From Leishmania mexicana MHOM/GT/2001/U1103 (taxonomy: Eukaryota; Euglenozoa; Kinetoplastea; Trypanosomatida; Trypanosomatidae): DNA of 64,000 bases. Position 1 is the stretch's first letter; the number at the start of each line of letters is the position of its first letter. The notes beneath the pieces were generated by a model. That model was not told the origin of the DNA. It did not search any database and worked only from the letters and a program-made list of their open reading frames with translations. Location of the stretch: assembly GCF_000234665.1 (NCBI RefSeq), contig NC_018334.1:1-64000 (forward strand), in the 5' to 3' direction. The position numbers and the translations under genes are program-made. Positions 20,399-30,988 of the stretch are shown piece by piece.

Positions 20399-22117
20399 CC
20401 CATCATACGAGGCGCCGCGCGAAGGCTTGACCACGCGTCTGTGCCTCGTAGGTGCCACTGAGCAAGAAGGGCCTTCGCTTGGTGGGAGGGGCTGAGTTGA
20501 GGGAACGAAAATTAAAAAATGCCCCAACGGTCAATATAGGGGAGTGCTTCTATGGGTCTCTATGAGGTAGATGCAAGTCGAGGGTGTACAAGGCGTCAGC
20601 GGTAATGCTGCCGCGCCACACCCTTGTGAGCGGTTACTGTCTGCCAGAGTGCGAGCACCCGAAATCCAGAAACGACGAACTCAGTGACGGAACATGCAGC
20701 CGCTGTCTGCTCGCAGAAATCAAAGGGAGAGAAAAGGAGCATAGGAGACAGAAAGGCACGAGCACGCGTTTTACTCTGACCTTGAGGCTTTCAGAGTAGT
20801 GTGCTTAGCTGCAGTGAACGTCGCCGCAGCGGATACGAACTCTCCATCCCTCTAGTGCTGATACTCAGAGAGAAGTCTTCTTTTGCTGGTGAGAGACCAA
20901 AGCAAGCGCAACGACGAAGGAAAACAGAGCGCATCACAACGCTCCTCTTTCACCACTGCACGGTGCCATCGTACAGAGCAAGGGGGGAGGGAGGCGGAAG
21001 AAGTGCGATCGGCTCGCATCAGAGCCGCCTCGCTTGTCGGTTTCTCTTTTTATTTTGTGGTCACTTCGCAACAGTTTGGCAGACTTCGCTCTGCCGCTCG
21101 CGTACGCGACTCCAACGCTACCTAATGGCACCGCTGCCATTCCCGTTTTTCTTTCGAGAGGTTCTGTCTTAGGGAGGGGGTGGGTGGGACCACAGACACA
21201 CACACATAGAGAAGGCTACATGGACACGTGTCTGCGTGTATGTTAAATAGAGAGAGAGACTTGCTGAGGATAACGTGCCTCGTTTTCCTTTGTTTTAGCG
21301 TGCTGGTGCAGTCACCAACCTACTTTGCCCATTTAAGAGGAGAATAAGGAACCACAGCGAATTATGTCCTTCCGCTGATGTTATCGTGGTGGTGGTGTGT
21401 GCGTGTGTGTGCTCACATTAGTGCGTGTGTGTGTGTTGATCAAGAGCCCCTCCCATGCCTTTTTTTTACGCACGCTTTGCTTATTTCATCTATGCCTACA
21501 GAGGCAAACAACAACAACGAAGACACACGCACACACACGCATCGGCGCATCGATTACGTCTCTCTCTCTTTGTTCCTTTCTTTGTTTTGCATCCATTTTC
21601 CTTTGTTGTGTACGTCCGCCTCAGTGTGTGCCCGTTGACACGTCACACCGACGCCGCAGAGGCGCTCATTTTCCCCTGGTCCCTTTTACGCTCTCGTCTC
21701 TCTCTTCTTTTTCCTTTGTTTTGCTCGATGGCGCGAGTGCATTACGAGTGTGGGTGGGGTGGTGGCGGATAAGAAAATGAAGAAGAGACACACAGAACGC
21801 AGCACCCACACACCCACACAGACTGCCGTCAGAACGACACAGCGCAGAGAAGAAACCAACAATGAACCCTGAGAGGGGATATGGCTATCCACGCCGTAAT
21901 CGAGAGAGAGGGAGAATAGGAGGCCGGAGGCTCATCCAACTAGACAGGGAGTGGCGCACCAAAACGAAAAATGCGGAGACAGGAAAGCGCAAAGGGGGCA
22001 AGGACAGTTGCGCGTCGCTGAGTGTGTGGGAGTGAGGCACAGGGAGTGCACAACGCAGAATGAGAGGAAATCACCTCGGCTACCCCCTACACGGGTTGAT
22101 CTCAGCCCACAAACATC
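20399..22117. other. long intergenic region: 3' UTR of the CCCH gene and helicase 5' UTR
   Basis: About 1.7 kb without a supported gene. A pyrimidine tract on the mRNA strand (about 20757-20716) with AG at 20708-20707 is a candidate helicase splice acceptor. The remainder is probably the 3' UTR of the CCCH RNA-binding protein. On the mRNA strand it is rich in CA/AC and GA stretches (plus strand TG tracts at 21390-21436, CT-rich 21560-21720). Confidence 0.55.
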
Positions 22118-22840
22118 CTACTCTTTCTTTTCCGCGCCCTCGATTTCCTCATCTGCCACCGGCTTCTCAGGCGCCTTCTCAGTAGCAGATTTCTCAGTCA
22201 CCTTCTCAGCAGACTTCTCCTCCTCCTTCGCGACCGTCTGCTCCTCAGTCTTCTCCGGCGTTGACTCGTCGGGCTTCTCGTTCTTCTTCGGCGCGTCCTC
22301 CTTCGCCGGCGCCTCAGCTTCGGCGTCCTTGGCGGTACCGTGCACGCGGCACTTAGCGCCAAACTGGCACGCGCGACCCTTTACATCGTCGTGCAGAAAG
22401 CGGCATCCGTCGCCGAACTTGCACGAGCCCTGAAGGTTGAAGCAGCAGGCGGTCTGGCGTTCCCACTCGCGCTGGGTCTCGAGCGTGCCGCCGACAAAAG
22501 GCTTCTTGCGGCGTAGCGGGAAGCCGCCGCGGCCGCCACGGAAGCCACCGCGCATGTTATTGTAGGCGCCACTACCGGCATTCGGATAGTACCAGCCACC
22601 GCGGCCGCGACCACCACGGTATCCGGGCATCGCCGGCGGGTACCCCTGCGGAACGTTGTACATGGGGTTACCCATCGGATAGACCTGCGGCGGCTGGTAG
22701 TAGTTGACCGGGGGCTGATTGTAGGCGTGTGGCGGTATGCCATCCATGTGGCGGCTCATGTTGTAGCCGCCATCGTTGTAGGATGCTCGGTTGTACTGCG
22801 GCACCTGGCCCTGAGCATCGTAATGGGGACGCTGCATCAT
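22118..22840 (-). CDS. CCCH zinc-finger RNA-binding protein with RGG boxes
   Basis: A 240-residue protein. The N-terminal half (1-75) is rich in Tyr, Pro, Asn and Gln. An RGG/GRG region (about 74-107) follows, then a CCCH finger: Cys132, Cys140, Cys146, His150 (spacing 7-5-3). A second shorter Cys/His cluster has Cys158, Cys164 and His167. The tail (168-240) is a Lys/Glu/Ala/Pro-rich low-complexity segment. CCCH proteins are the main post-transcriptional regulators in trypanosomatids, binding mRNA 3' UTRs. RGG boxes and a prion-like N-terminus suggest mRNP assembly. I start at 22840, where two ATGs are adjacent; the upstream ORF has no matching composition. The specific ZC3H/ZFP name is not assigned. 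Confidence 0.88.
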   Translation of the reverse strand: MMQRPHYDAQGQVPQYNRASYNDGGYNMSRHMDGIPPHAYNQPPVNYYQPPQVYPMGNPMYNVPQGYPPAMPGYRGGRGRGGWYYPNAGSGAYNNMRGGFRGGRGGFPLRRKKPFVGGTLETQREWERQTACCFNLQGSCKFGDGCRFLHDDVKGRACQFGAKCRVHGTAKDAEAEAPAKEDAPKKNEKPDESTPEKTEEQTVAKEEEKSAEKVTEKSATEKAPEKPVADEEIEGAEKKE

Positions 22841-23543
22841 CGTATCCGACAACGAGTAGTAGCAAGGATTAGATACACTGTGTTCTCTGGCGCGTCGGAG
22901 AATCGGTACGCGGTTGGGAGAGAGGGGAGAAGAAAGAGGGAAGTGGGAAGTGGGAGGGGGGACCAAGAGGTCTGGCAGGGAAGCGGAGTGTTGAACACGC
23001 AAAGAGGGCACCGTGAATGCATCAGCGATGCTCAGGCGCACCTATGAGAGAGGTACTGCCTTTAACCATCAGGAAGGAGAGTCCACATGGAAGGATCAGG
23101 TGGAGGTGAGTGGACCTACGCACAAACGTGCAGAAAGGTCACCTACCAGCACGGCGAAACGGGCAGCCGAGAGGCCAGTCCGTCGGCGATACATTGAAAT
23201 CGTGCGTTCCAACGACATTCCAAGAAGAAGTCGAGCCCCACGCGGACACCAACCTAGGAGAAAAAAGGGGTGAAGCAAGGAGACACGCGACGCCCTGCCA
23301 AAGCTGTTGCAGCTGCACCATGCCGGGTGCACGAGAGGGAGGGAGAGGCAGATGCTCAGGAACAAGGAAAAACGTGCGAACACGACTCCCGTGTGGCCGC
23401 TAGCGGTCGCGTGTGCGCACCCACAGTGAAGACATGCAAACATACAAGTGGCGGAGTGCCCGGCAAGGAGGGAAAGCAAGCAAAGATGACACTGCGATAC
23501 ATGTGTACTCTACATCCAACAGGAAGGTGCACCAGAGAGGTGG
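22841..23543. other. intergenic region
   Basis: Plus-strand purine-rich run at 22918-22965 (pyrimidine tract on the mRNA strand) is a likely splice region for the CCCH gene. The remainder is 3' UTR of the 492-residue gene. No gene seen. Confidence 0.5.
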
Positions 23544-25022
23544 TCACAGTTCCATTACATCGCTACGCAGCGCATCCTCGTCCCCTGTGAACTCCAGCAC
23601 CGCCTGCTGAAGCTGTCGCAGCTTCGTGTCGAAATAGGTCTGGATCCACACCTGCGCCTTGTCGGAGAGCTGCGTGAGGGGCTGGCGTGACACGGAGTCG
23701 ATGACGTAGCACAGGGGGGCCGAAGCTGTTGATTCCTGAAGCTTGGCGGGGAGGCGCAAAGTGCGCATGAGATCGACGACGCCGTTCTCCGTCAGCGTGT
23801 CTGCCGCATCTGTCGGGATCTCCATGTTATAGGGCTCCTTGCGGCGGGTAAGGAAGTGATTGCGGGCGTGGTAGAAGAGATCTTCGAACAGGCTACACAT
23901 CGATTTCTTCTCGAGAAGAAGGCGGTCACGAGTCTCGACCGCCAGAGGTGGCAGGCCACTCCAGTCGAAGGCATCGGCGGCAGCGGCGAGGTTCGCGCGG
24001 CCCTCCTGCTGCCCGTCTGCGCTAGGAAATGAGGGCTTGTCGCCTTGCACGGCCGCCTCGCCGCAGGTCGCGCCGCGGCATACCATCCGTTTCATGTACG
24101 TCTCGTAAAACATCTCATCATTTGTGAGCCGGAGGTACGCCTCGTCAGCACTGCGCAGCAGCTCCTCCTCGTTGAAGGCGTTGCCGGCCATCGACGGCTC
24201 ACCAAAGTTGGTGATGAGGTTGACGGGCATCTCGCTTGGCGTGGTGCGGTCCGAAACGCGCAGCGACCCGCACCACAGCAGCCACAGCCGGTCGCGCTGG
24301 TCACCCTTGAAGTAGAGCACCATTCGCGTGATGTACTTGTGCTCGGTATAGTAGAAGTGCTGGACGATGTTGCCGCACAGCTGCTTCACCTCCATCGCAA
24401 TGTTGCCAGACACGCTGCCCTCGTCGCTTAGAAACGTGGGGCCGTCGTAGGTGACGGTGATGGAGAAGGGATCACACTCAGCTCTCTTGCGGTCGAAGAT
24501 GCGGTACTTGTTCGTGCGACGCTGTACCATGCAGACGCGCGGGCTCCACACGACCTTGATGACACTGTTCTGATACCCCTTCGGAAGGATAAACTTCTGC
24601 AGAATGCCATCCGGCTTGACCTTACGTGCTAAGAAGGCGGCCAGCGTGTCGCGGGTGAACACCTCGACGAGTGTGTTGACCTCTGTCTCCCCGTCGTCGG
24701 TTATGTGTTCCATTGTGCAGAGGTAGGTGGCGGCGATAGGGGAGCCATCGTGGAGGTCTTGGGTAAAGCCATGCTCGATGGTGTTGGCGTCGAGATCCTT
24801 GCCTTGCTTCCGAACCACCTCCTTCGCCTTCATGTCCGTTGTGTACCAGCCTCGTGGAAAGTTGTGCTCGAACACGACCGTGTCCGGAATGCGAATCCCG
24901 CGGCACGCCTTCATCGTCTTGGGGTTGCGCTTTGCTAGGATGTTGTAGAGCCCCGCGACGATGTCGTCCCCCTCAAGTGGGTGGTTCTTCATCCACGTAT
25001 GGTCCTTGTGTGCGCGCGACAT
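23544..25022 (-). CDS. conserved hypothetical protein, 492 residues
   Basis: A soluble-looking protein of 492 residues with no signal peptide or membrane span. The first 260 residues look like a compact globular beta-rich domain with many aromatic and charged residues (for example CRGIRIPDTVVFEHNFPRGW and the TRMVLYFKGDQRDRLWLLWC strand region). After that comes a low-complexity linker (about 325-345), then a helical C-terminal part. The codon pattern and dense ORF show it is a real gene. I do not recognise the family. A ciliary or flagellar role would be a guess, so none is assigned. ATG at 25022 is the first in frame. Confidence 0.85.
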   Translation of the reverse strand: MSRAHKDHTWMKNHPLEGDDIVAGLYNILAKRNPKTMKACRGIRIPDTVVFEHNFPRGWYTTDMKAKEVVRKQGKDLDANTIEHGFTQDLHDGSPIAATYLCTMEHITDDGETEVNTLVEVFTRDTLAAFLARKVKPDGILQKFILPKGYQNSVIKVVWSPRVCMVQRRTNKYRIFDRKRAECDPFSITVTYDGPTFLSDEGSVSGNIAMEVKQLCGNIVQHFYYTEHKYITRMVLYFKGDQRDRLWLLWCGSLRVSDRTTPSEMPVNLITNFGEPSMAGNAFNEEELLRSADEAYLRLTNDEMFYETYMKRMVCRGATCGEAAVQGDKPSFPSADGQQEGRANLAAAADAFDWSGLPPLAVETRDRLLLEKKSMCSLFEDLFYHARNHFLTRRKEPYNMEIPTDAADTLTENGVVDLMRTLRLPAKLQESTASAPLCYVIDSVSRQPLTQLSDKAQVWIQTYFDTKLRQLQQAVLEFTGDEDALRSDVMEL

Positions 25023-25557
25023 CGTACTAGGAGAGCCTGAGCCGGAAGGATAACCAGGGTGGTGGAGACGGAAAAAAAAAAGTGCCCTGAAAGAGAGCGA
25101 AGGAAGTCAGGCCAGCGTCGACTCCGCTGTTGGGCTTGCTGTGTTGTGCTGTGCGTACTGCCTCGTGTGTCGCCAAAGCGGGTGGAGGACGAATGAAGAG
25201 GATGCGTGGGGACACACAAGTGGAAAACGAAGCGGGAAAAACAATGGAGATGGGGTCACAAGAGATATGGATGAAGGCCGAGGAGCGCTGAGAGAGAGAG
25301 GGATGGGTGGACGGATGCCACGCCCGAAGGAGACGGGCAAGATCCTTGAAGGTGGAGTAGGTTCTCACTGGAAGGACATGAGTGCAACGACGATGGCATT
25401 GTGCATGCAGCAGGCAGCACTGGGGTTCTTGAGTGGGTGTGAAAAGGATGGCTCGGTGGAGAATGGCGAGCAACGCAGAGGAAACGTCTCGACCACAACG
25501 GAGGCAAGATCAACACTACGGGCGATGATGCACAGATGCACGGGGCACCATCCCAAT
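25023..25557. other. intergenic region
   Basis: A-rich run at 25070-25081 and purine-rich plus-strand stretches (25240-25300) give pyrimidine tracts on the mRNA strand, consistent with splicing signals for the 492-residue gene. No gene seen. Confidence 0.5.
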
Positions 25558-26652
25558 TCAATCGCGCCAGGAAACGTAAACTTCATCGGTGCGAAAGCGC
25601 TGCGTGATGGTCGCCTCCGCCATGGTCGTGAAGGACCCACTCAGGTACTGGAGCAGCCCGGCGTACGCGATCATGCAGCCATTGTCGATGCAGTATCGCT
25701 GATCCATGTCGAAGCAGCGACCCCCACGCTCTGCCGCCATCAGCTGCATCATCTCCTGCAGGCGCTTGTTGCAGCCCACCCCGCCGACTATGAGCACGTC
25801 AGATGCCTTGATTTGCGACATGGCGCGCTCCGTCACTTCGACCAACATGGCAAAGATCGTCTCCTGCAGGGAGAAGCAGATGTCGTCCGTGTTGAAGGTC
25901 TCGCCGGCCGACACCGGCGTGCTCGTCAGCGACGGTGCTACCTTGCGCCGCTTTTGGAACACCTCGCAAACACCCGACTCAGTGAATTGAGGGTGGTGCA
26001 CGAGCTGTTCAATGTAGGAGAGGATGCCGGTGAACGACATGTCCATTCCCTTCACGGTGTAGGGCAAGCGGATGTAGCACTTGCCCTTCTTGGCCTTCTG
26101 TTCAATGTTGTAGCCCGGTGCCGGGTCGTTTGAGATGCCGAGGAGGCGGGCCACACGGTCCAGGCAGTTGCCTACGGCAATGTCGATCGTCTCACCGAAG
26201 ATGCGGTAGCGGTGATCAGCGTAGGCGATGACTTGCGTGTTGCCCCCGCTGACGTACAGCACCACGGGGTTCTCGCTCTTCGTGACGACGCGGCCCATCT
26301 CAATGTGCCCGATGCAGTGGTTCACACCCACCAGCGGCTTTCCCCACAGGAGGGAGAGTGTTTTGGCCACGGTGCAGCCGACAGAGAGCGGCCCGCCCAT
26401 GCCAGGGCCCTTGGTGTAGGAGATGATGTCGATGTCGGCTGGCGTCACCGCGGCATCGCGCATGGCGCGCTGTACGACCTGCAGCACGTGCTGAGAGTGG
26501 TGGATGGCCGTCTCGCGCGGCAGGAACCCGGTCCCAGGAGGGGTGATGTAGGTTTGGCGTACGTTAGAGAGCACCGTACCGCTCTGATCCACCACCCCCA
26601 CACCGATCTTATTGGCGCTTCCCTCGATCCCGAGGGACAGTGTGCGCTTCAT
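25558..26652 (-). CDS. KAE1: Kae1/OSGEP, tRNA N6-threonylcarbamoyladenosine synthase subunit
   Basis: A 364-residue protein of the Kae1/TsaD/Qri7 family. Within the KEOPS complex Kae1 transfers the threonylcarbamoyl group to A37 of ANN-decoding tRNAs. Visible signatures are the N-terminal ATPase-fold strand LGIEGSANK, the family segment [12 protein letters not shown], the metal-binding HxxxH (His112 and His116, in [10 protein letters not shown]), VSGGNTQV, and the C-terminal GGVGCN and [10 protein letters not shown]. It is a little longer than human OSGEP (335) because of an insertion of about 20 residues around [20 protein letters not shown]. The lack of a long presequence and the KGPGMG form favour the cytosolic/nuclear Kae1 rather than mitochondrial Qri7. 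The ORF opens at a TTG; the first ATG is at 26652. Confidence 0.95.
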   Translation of the reverse strand: MKRTLSLGIEGSANKIGVGVVDQSGTVLSNVRQTYITPPGTGFLPRETAIHHSQHVLQVVQRAMRDAAVTPADIDIISYTKGPGMGGPLSVGCTVAKTLSLLWGKPLVGVNHCIGHIEMGRVVTKSENPVVLYVSGGNTQVIAYADHRYRIFGETIDIAVGNCLDRVARLLGISNDPAPGYNIEQKAKKGKCYIRLPYTVKGMDMSFTGILSYIEQLVHHPQFTESGVCEVFQKRRKVAPSLTSTPVSAGETFNTDDICFSLQETIFAMLVEVTERAMSQIKASDVLIVGGVGCNKRLQEMMQLMAAERGGRCFDMDQRYCIDNGCMIAYAGLLQYLSGSFTTMAEATITQRFRTDEVYVSWRD

Positions 26653-26956
26653 CCGTAACAAGTCACGGCGCGAGTGCCGAGCTGAGGCACAGGCAAGCCA
26701 CAGAAGCAGAAGAGGGAAGGGGGAGGGGGGACGGGGTAGCCGAGGAGGAGAAAAGGCGTGGGAAGTTGCTGGGGCCCGGTTCTTCTACGCGCAGAGGGAA
26801 GCTCGGCGTGGAGGAGTATGCGCGCAGCGCCGGCGGGGGTGGGGGTGTGGGGAGCGGGCTTGCTCACCTTCTTTTGGTCATTTCGATGTCTGTGTGGCTG
26901 TACTGTTACACCTTTCTGCAGAGACACAACGCACAGGAGCGCTCCGCTGACGCGTC

Positions 26957-27208
26957 CTACTTGGTCATACCGAGGTCGTTGCGTGCCATAGCGCCCATGA
27001 GCGTGCGCTTCGCCGCGTACGCATTCTGTCGCTCCACGTGCCACTTGCGCCGGCGAATGGAGCTGTAGGCAGGCGAGTACATGGCAGTGGCTCTCTGATA
27101 GGCCGTAGCGTCGTGCTCGTTCCGAGCCGCGAACGCCGCGCCATACCCAATGCCGTCCGCGTATAGCTGCCGCTGCAGCTGACGGCGAGGAATTGCCAGA
27201 CGGAGCAT
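26957..27208 (-). CDS. small basic protein, possibly mitochondrial
   Basis: An 83-residue ORF starting MLRLAIPRRQLQRQL, an Arg/Leu-rich amphipathic start of the kind seen in trypanosomatid mitochondrial presequences. The rest is rich in Ala, Arg and Tyr without a membrane span. Upstream on the mRNA strand is a pyrimidine tract (about 27333-27300) and an AG near 27274, as for a trans-spliced gene, and it fits neatly between Kae1 and the FG-GAP gene. I do not recognise the family. The alternative is a chance ORF. Confidence 0.55.
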   Translation of the reverse strand: MLRLAIPRRQLQRQLYADGIGYGAAFAARNEHDATAYQRATAMYSPAYSSIRRRKWHVERQNAYAAKRTLMGAMARNDLGMTK

Positions 27209-27795
27209 GAAAGTGATGGTTGCTGATCGTTGTTGAGACGGAGCCGCCGGCCCTACGGAGGTGGCGTGCCCCAGCCGTGCGTTCTACACCGAGACCGGTG
27301 AATGGGGAGACAAGATGAGAGGAAGAGAGATGAAAACGGCAGTTGATGATGGCGGTGTTCGCGTGACAAAAGAACCACCACGGGAGGCAATACCTTTCAG
27401 AGCAGGTGAGGCGCATGCTGACAGAGAAACCACCGCAACCCTGCCTCCGTCCCCTCTGCGCCCAGGGTCGAAGACACGAGTAGGGAGTCTGCTTCTCTCA
27501 AAAAGATGAGCTGCCGCAACGTTTGTGCTGCCACGTTCGGCACAGCAGCTCCACCGGTCGAAAGTGGAGCAGCCTCCACAGGCGGCGGTGCATCGACGCT
27601 GAGCACGATGATTCGCTTTTGTGGAGGTCGTGCGGAGCACAGCGCAGCCCTCCGTCGCCGAGGTGCAGACAGGAGGAAGAAAAGAAGGATGCCCACGTCA
27701 GCAATGCGTCAAGGCGTGACAGCGACAGCACCGACAGCAACAAGACAGACGCACTCGCTCACGCACCCATGTGGTGCACAAGGACCGAACCCTCC
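27209..27795. other. intergenic region
   Basis: Holds the 5' region of the 83-residue gene and the 3' UTR of the FG-GAP gene. ORFs here are short and compositionally unconvincing. Confidence 0.5.
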
Positions 27796-30177
27796 CTAAA
27801 AGAGGTACTGCACCGTCTCTGGCTCGATGACTTCATGACGCTTGTGCACGAGCATGAGCGCTGCTGACACGGCCAAGAACGGCACGAGGAGTGTGTACTT
27901 GATGGCCGCCATGAAGTGCATATTGAAGCTGAGGGAGATGGAGTCCGTGAAGGACTGCCCGTTCGGCAGGGTGAGGGCCACGTTCAACGACGAGTACATC
28001 CTCTCCAGCGGTGCGCGCACCTTCACAATGTGCGTACCTGGTTTGTTGAAGCGCTCGCGGTAGAGGCGGATGCGGGTGCCGACGGTGATCTCGACGGTGT
28101 AGCTGCGATTTGGAGAGACCGGGCGGGAGTCGTAGATGGTGAACTCAACGTTGAACGTGTCGCCTTGAATGTCGCGGAAGGTGCGCAGGTTGGGGGATAT
28201 GGCGATGCCGATGTAGTTCCCACTAGCACTAAAGCCGTTGACCCCCTTGGTTTTGCTGGGCCAGGCGTTCATGGCGGTGTACGGTGTGGATGTCTGGAAG
28301 ACGTAGACCCCACCTTTGATGGTGGTCACGACGAGATCCATCTGTCCGTTGCCCAGGACGTCGTCAGCGAGCACCATAGACGAGGATTTTTCGTCGATGT
28401 CGATCGTCTGGACACAGCCGGAGGAGCCCCGCACAAGGTACACGCGGCCGTTGTGCGACGGCACCACGATATCGAGGTCGTTGCTGTACATCATGCCGTT
28501 GAGGTTCAGCAGCAGCGCCGGCGCCACAATAGAGCCGCCCGTGATGATCGGGAAGGACGGGAGCACTGCGCCGTTGGTGCCGCGCAGGGCGTAGATGAGA
28601 CCCGAGGTGGTGCCAAAGACGATGTCCACGGCGCCATCGCCGTCAACGTCGCCGAAGGTGAGACGGTCGGCCACGCCGCCGATGACGTCCTTCTCCAACG
28701 TGACAGAGCCAGAGGCATTGTAGCACCGCACCTTGCCCTCCGTGTCACCGATGCAGATGTCGAGGGTGCCGTCGCCTGTGATGTCCTCCGCTGTCGGGCT
28801 AGCGGAGAGGGGTCCGAGCAGCACCGGCCACCCCTCCAAGGCGTTCCCATCCGCGGAGAAGCCGAACACGAACCCGAGAGAGGTGCTGACAAACACCTCC
28901 ATGGAGCGGTCTTCGTCGGCGTTGATGACGAGCGGGGTGCTCAGGGCGTAGGCGGCGTTGGAGCTGTTCCTGGTAGAGGCGTGCAGCAAGCGGGCCCATC
29001 GCGTTTCGCCTGTGACCAGGTTAAGGCACACGACCGCCGTGGCGACGAAGTCGTGAGGGTCAACTCCGCCGGCAAACCGCTCCGGCTGGTCCGTGATAAC
29101 GTCTTCGCTGAAGAAGTAACTGACATGTAGAATGACGTCCAAGTCGCCGTTCTGGTCCACATCTGTTACGACCGGGGTGGAGAGGATGTGTGCGTCTACC
29201 TTGATCTCGTCATCACCGAAGGTGATGTTCGCTGTCTGCCGCAAATTGCGACCCTGGAAGATTGCCTCCTCAGCGCCGATAGCCCGCTTCGCCGTCTGGT
29301 AAAGCTCTGGGTGAAAGAGAAGGTCGAGAGAGGCGCGCGCCTCCGGACTGAGATGGCTGTTTGGTCCCACCTCGACTTTCGTCTTTTCCCATGGCAGCAC
29401 CATCTCGTCGTCATCAATGTCCAACGCATCATCGTCGTTCCACGGCTCCGGTATCTCCTCCGTCGTGTGCAACTCCGCGTCCTTCGCAAGAGTGTCATAA
29501 ACACTTTTCACAGTCGCCGCCGCCGCCGCCTCCGCCCCCGTCGTCGTCGTGGGGGTGTGGTGCCGTTGAGCGATGGAACTCTGACGTCGTTGATTCAGTA
29601 CCTCCGTGGAGGTGATTGTCAGGTCATCCATGCGGCGGGCTTTCAAGATGTCCTCGAGAACGGTTCCAGTTTTCAGCGGTGTGCCGGGGCGCACGGTGGC
29701 CGCTTGCTCAGGTGGCAGGTTGTCCTTCACCCAGTTCCTCTTCATAGCCAGCGGAGGCACCTGCAGGTACCCCTGAACCTTGCCATCCTGGCTAAACACG
29801 ACGAGCTCCCCGGTGTACAGTGCAACCAGCCAGTCAACCTGACCGTCGCCGTTCAGGTCGACGGGAAGCGGGCTCGCGTACGTTTTCATGCGGGGGTGCA
29901 TGAACGGAAAGCCGGGGATGTCCTCCCCGGTGGGGCCGTCCAATGCCTCCAGGAACTGGGAGAAGGTCGGGATGAGCACTTCCTTGTGGCCGTCGTGCGC
30001 CAAATCTACGATGCGCGGCGTGGCGTATACACTGCTGCCCACATGCGCTGACCAGCCGAGATCTATGCTAGGGTAGCACTGACTCGTACTGTTTGGGACG
30101 AGCTGATCTGCATCTTGGGCCCTGGACACCGCGATGAGAAGCAGCGCGCACAGCGCCAGAGAGAAGGGAGCGATCAT
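27796..30177 (-). CDS. FG-GAP/VCBS-repeat type I membrane protein, DEX1-like
   Basis: A 793-residue protein. It opens with a signal peptide (hydrophobic run MIAPFSLALCALLLIAVSRA), has a long extracytosolic part, one membrane span near the C-terminus (about residues 755-775), and a short cytosolic tail ending VQYLF. The ectodomain contains integrin-alpha-like FG-GAP repeats with calcium-binding loops of DxNxDGxxD type: DLNGDGQVD, DVDQNGDLD, DITGDGTLD and DVDGDGAVD. A Gln/Ala/acidic insertion lies near the middle of the first half. The same plan is seen in plant DEX1 and its protist homologues; the molecular function is not established. I start at 30177 so the signal peptide is at the N-terminus; an upstream extension of 18 codons is possible. 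Confidence 0.88.
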   Translation of the reverse strand: MIAPFSLALCALLLIAVSRAQDADQLVPNSTSQCYPSIDLGWSAHVGSSVYATPRIVDLAHDGHKEVLIPTFSQFLEALDGPTGEDIPGFPFMHPRMKTYASPLPVDLNGDGQVDWLVALYTGELVVFSQDGKVQGYLQVPPLAMKRNWVKDNLPPEQAATVRPGTPLKTGTVLEDILKARRMDDLTITSTEVLNQRRQSSIAQRHHTPTTTTGAEAAAAATVKSVYDTLAKDAELHTTEEIPEPWNDDDALDIDDDEMVLPWEKTKVEVGPNSHLSPEARASLDLLFHPELYQTAKRAIGAEEAIFQGRNLRQTANITFGDDEIKVDAHILSTPVVTDVDQNGDLDVILHVSYFFSEDVITDQPERFAGGVDPHDFVATAVVCLNLVTGETRWARLLHASTRNSSNAAYALSTPLVINADEDRSMEVFVSTSLGFVFGFSADGNALEGWPVLLGPLSASPTAEDITGDGTLDICIGDTEGKVRCYNASGSVTLEKDVIGGVADRLTFGDVDGDGAVDIVFGTTSGLIYALRGTNGAVLPSFPIITGGSIVAPALLLNLNGMMYSNDLDIVVPSHNGRVYLVRGSSGCVQTIDIDEKSSSMVLADDVLGNGQMDLVVTTIKGGVYVFQTSTPYTAMNAWPSKTKGVNGFSASGNYIGIAISPNLRTFRDIQGDTFNVEFTIYDSRPVSPNRSYTVEITVGTRIRLYRERFNKPGTHIVKVRAPLERMYSSLNVALTLPNGQSFTDSISLSFNMHFMAAIKYTLLVPFLAVSAALMLVHKRHEVIEPETVQYLF

Positions 30178-30604
30178 GGCCCAACAGCGCACCGCTAGAG
30201 AGACGCGGCGCGCGCTCAGCAAAGGGAACAAAGAAGATGGAGGGAGAGGGAGTGGGTGCGTGCGTAGGATGAGCTCTCGTCAGCAATACGCGTTACTGCT
30301 GTTCACAAGAACGGGGTGGGGTGGTGAGTCGAAGGAGAGAGAAAGAGAGCGAGGGAGGGTAGGAGGTGTGGTTTGCGGTCGTGGTGCGGGACGGCCGCCG
30401 GCTTCGGGCGGCCACACCCACCACAAAGGGAGAGAGGAAGGCGGTAGAGAAGGCTGCACCACCTGATGCGATGTCATTGCGTGAAAGAGCTCATATGTGC
30501 TGCGGTAAGGAAGGAAGGAAGGAGGCGCCCTAGAAAGGAGCGTTCGGCCCCACAGAGACGCAGAGGCAGAGGCAAAGCCCAGCAGAGACGGCCTGTTTCA
30601 TTGC
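30178..30604. other. intergenic region
   Basis: A purine-rich plus-strand run (30320-30365) gives a pyrimidine tract on the mRNA strand for the FG-GAP gene. No gene seen. Confidence 0.5.
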
Positions 30605-30988
30605 CTACAACTCTCGCTCCTTCAAGTGCGCAAACTGCGGCGTGGGTGTGGCCTTGGCCCGCACCTCTGCCGGAATCAACCTTCCCTGGCCAATGGAGGG
30701 GAGCTCGCCGGCGCTCATGTCTTTCAGGTACGGCACCGCGTACGTCCCCAGCCAGGACCAGAACATCATAAAGGCAAGGAAGAGCTTCCATGGGTACACA
30801 CGGAGCTGGTCGAGCCTCTGACGCCAGGGCAGGGTGCGGTTGTGCTGGATGCGCTGGCGGTCCTTCTGCAACGCGTGGAACAGGTCAAAGCGGTCTTTGC
30901 CTTTCTTGTAGCTACTCGTGGCGTGTACCGTTGACCGGCGCGGTGTTGCCTGTCGCTTGGTGAGCAGGAGGCTGAGGCACCGCAGCAT
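30605..30988 (-). CDS. small single-span protein, probably mitochondrial
   Basis: A 127-residue protein. The N-terminus (MLRCLSLLLTKRQATPRRST) is Arg/Leu/Ser-rich, without acids, and resembles a mitochondrial presequence. A basic helical region follows, then a Trp/Phe-rich hydrophobic span at about residues 67-87 (LFLAFMMFWSWLGTYAVPYL), and a polar tail. This topology is typical of small inner-membrane subunits of trypanosomatid respiratory complexes or import machinery. I do not recognise the family, so no function is assigned. ATG at 30988 is the first in frame. Confidence 0.75.
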   Translation of the reverse strand: MLRCLSLLLTKRQATPRRSTVHATSSYKKGKDRFDLFHALQKDRQRIQHNRTLPWRQRLDQLRVYPWKLFLAFMMFWSWLGTYAVPYLKDMSAGELPSIGQGRLIPAEVRAKATPTPQFAHLKEREL

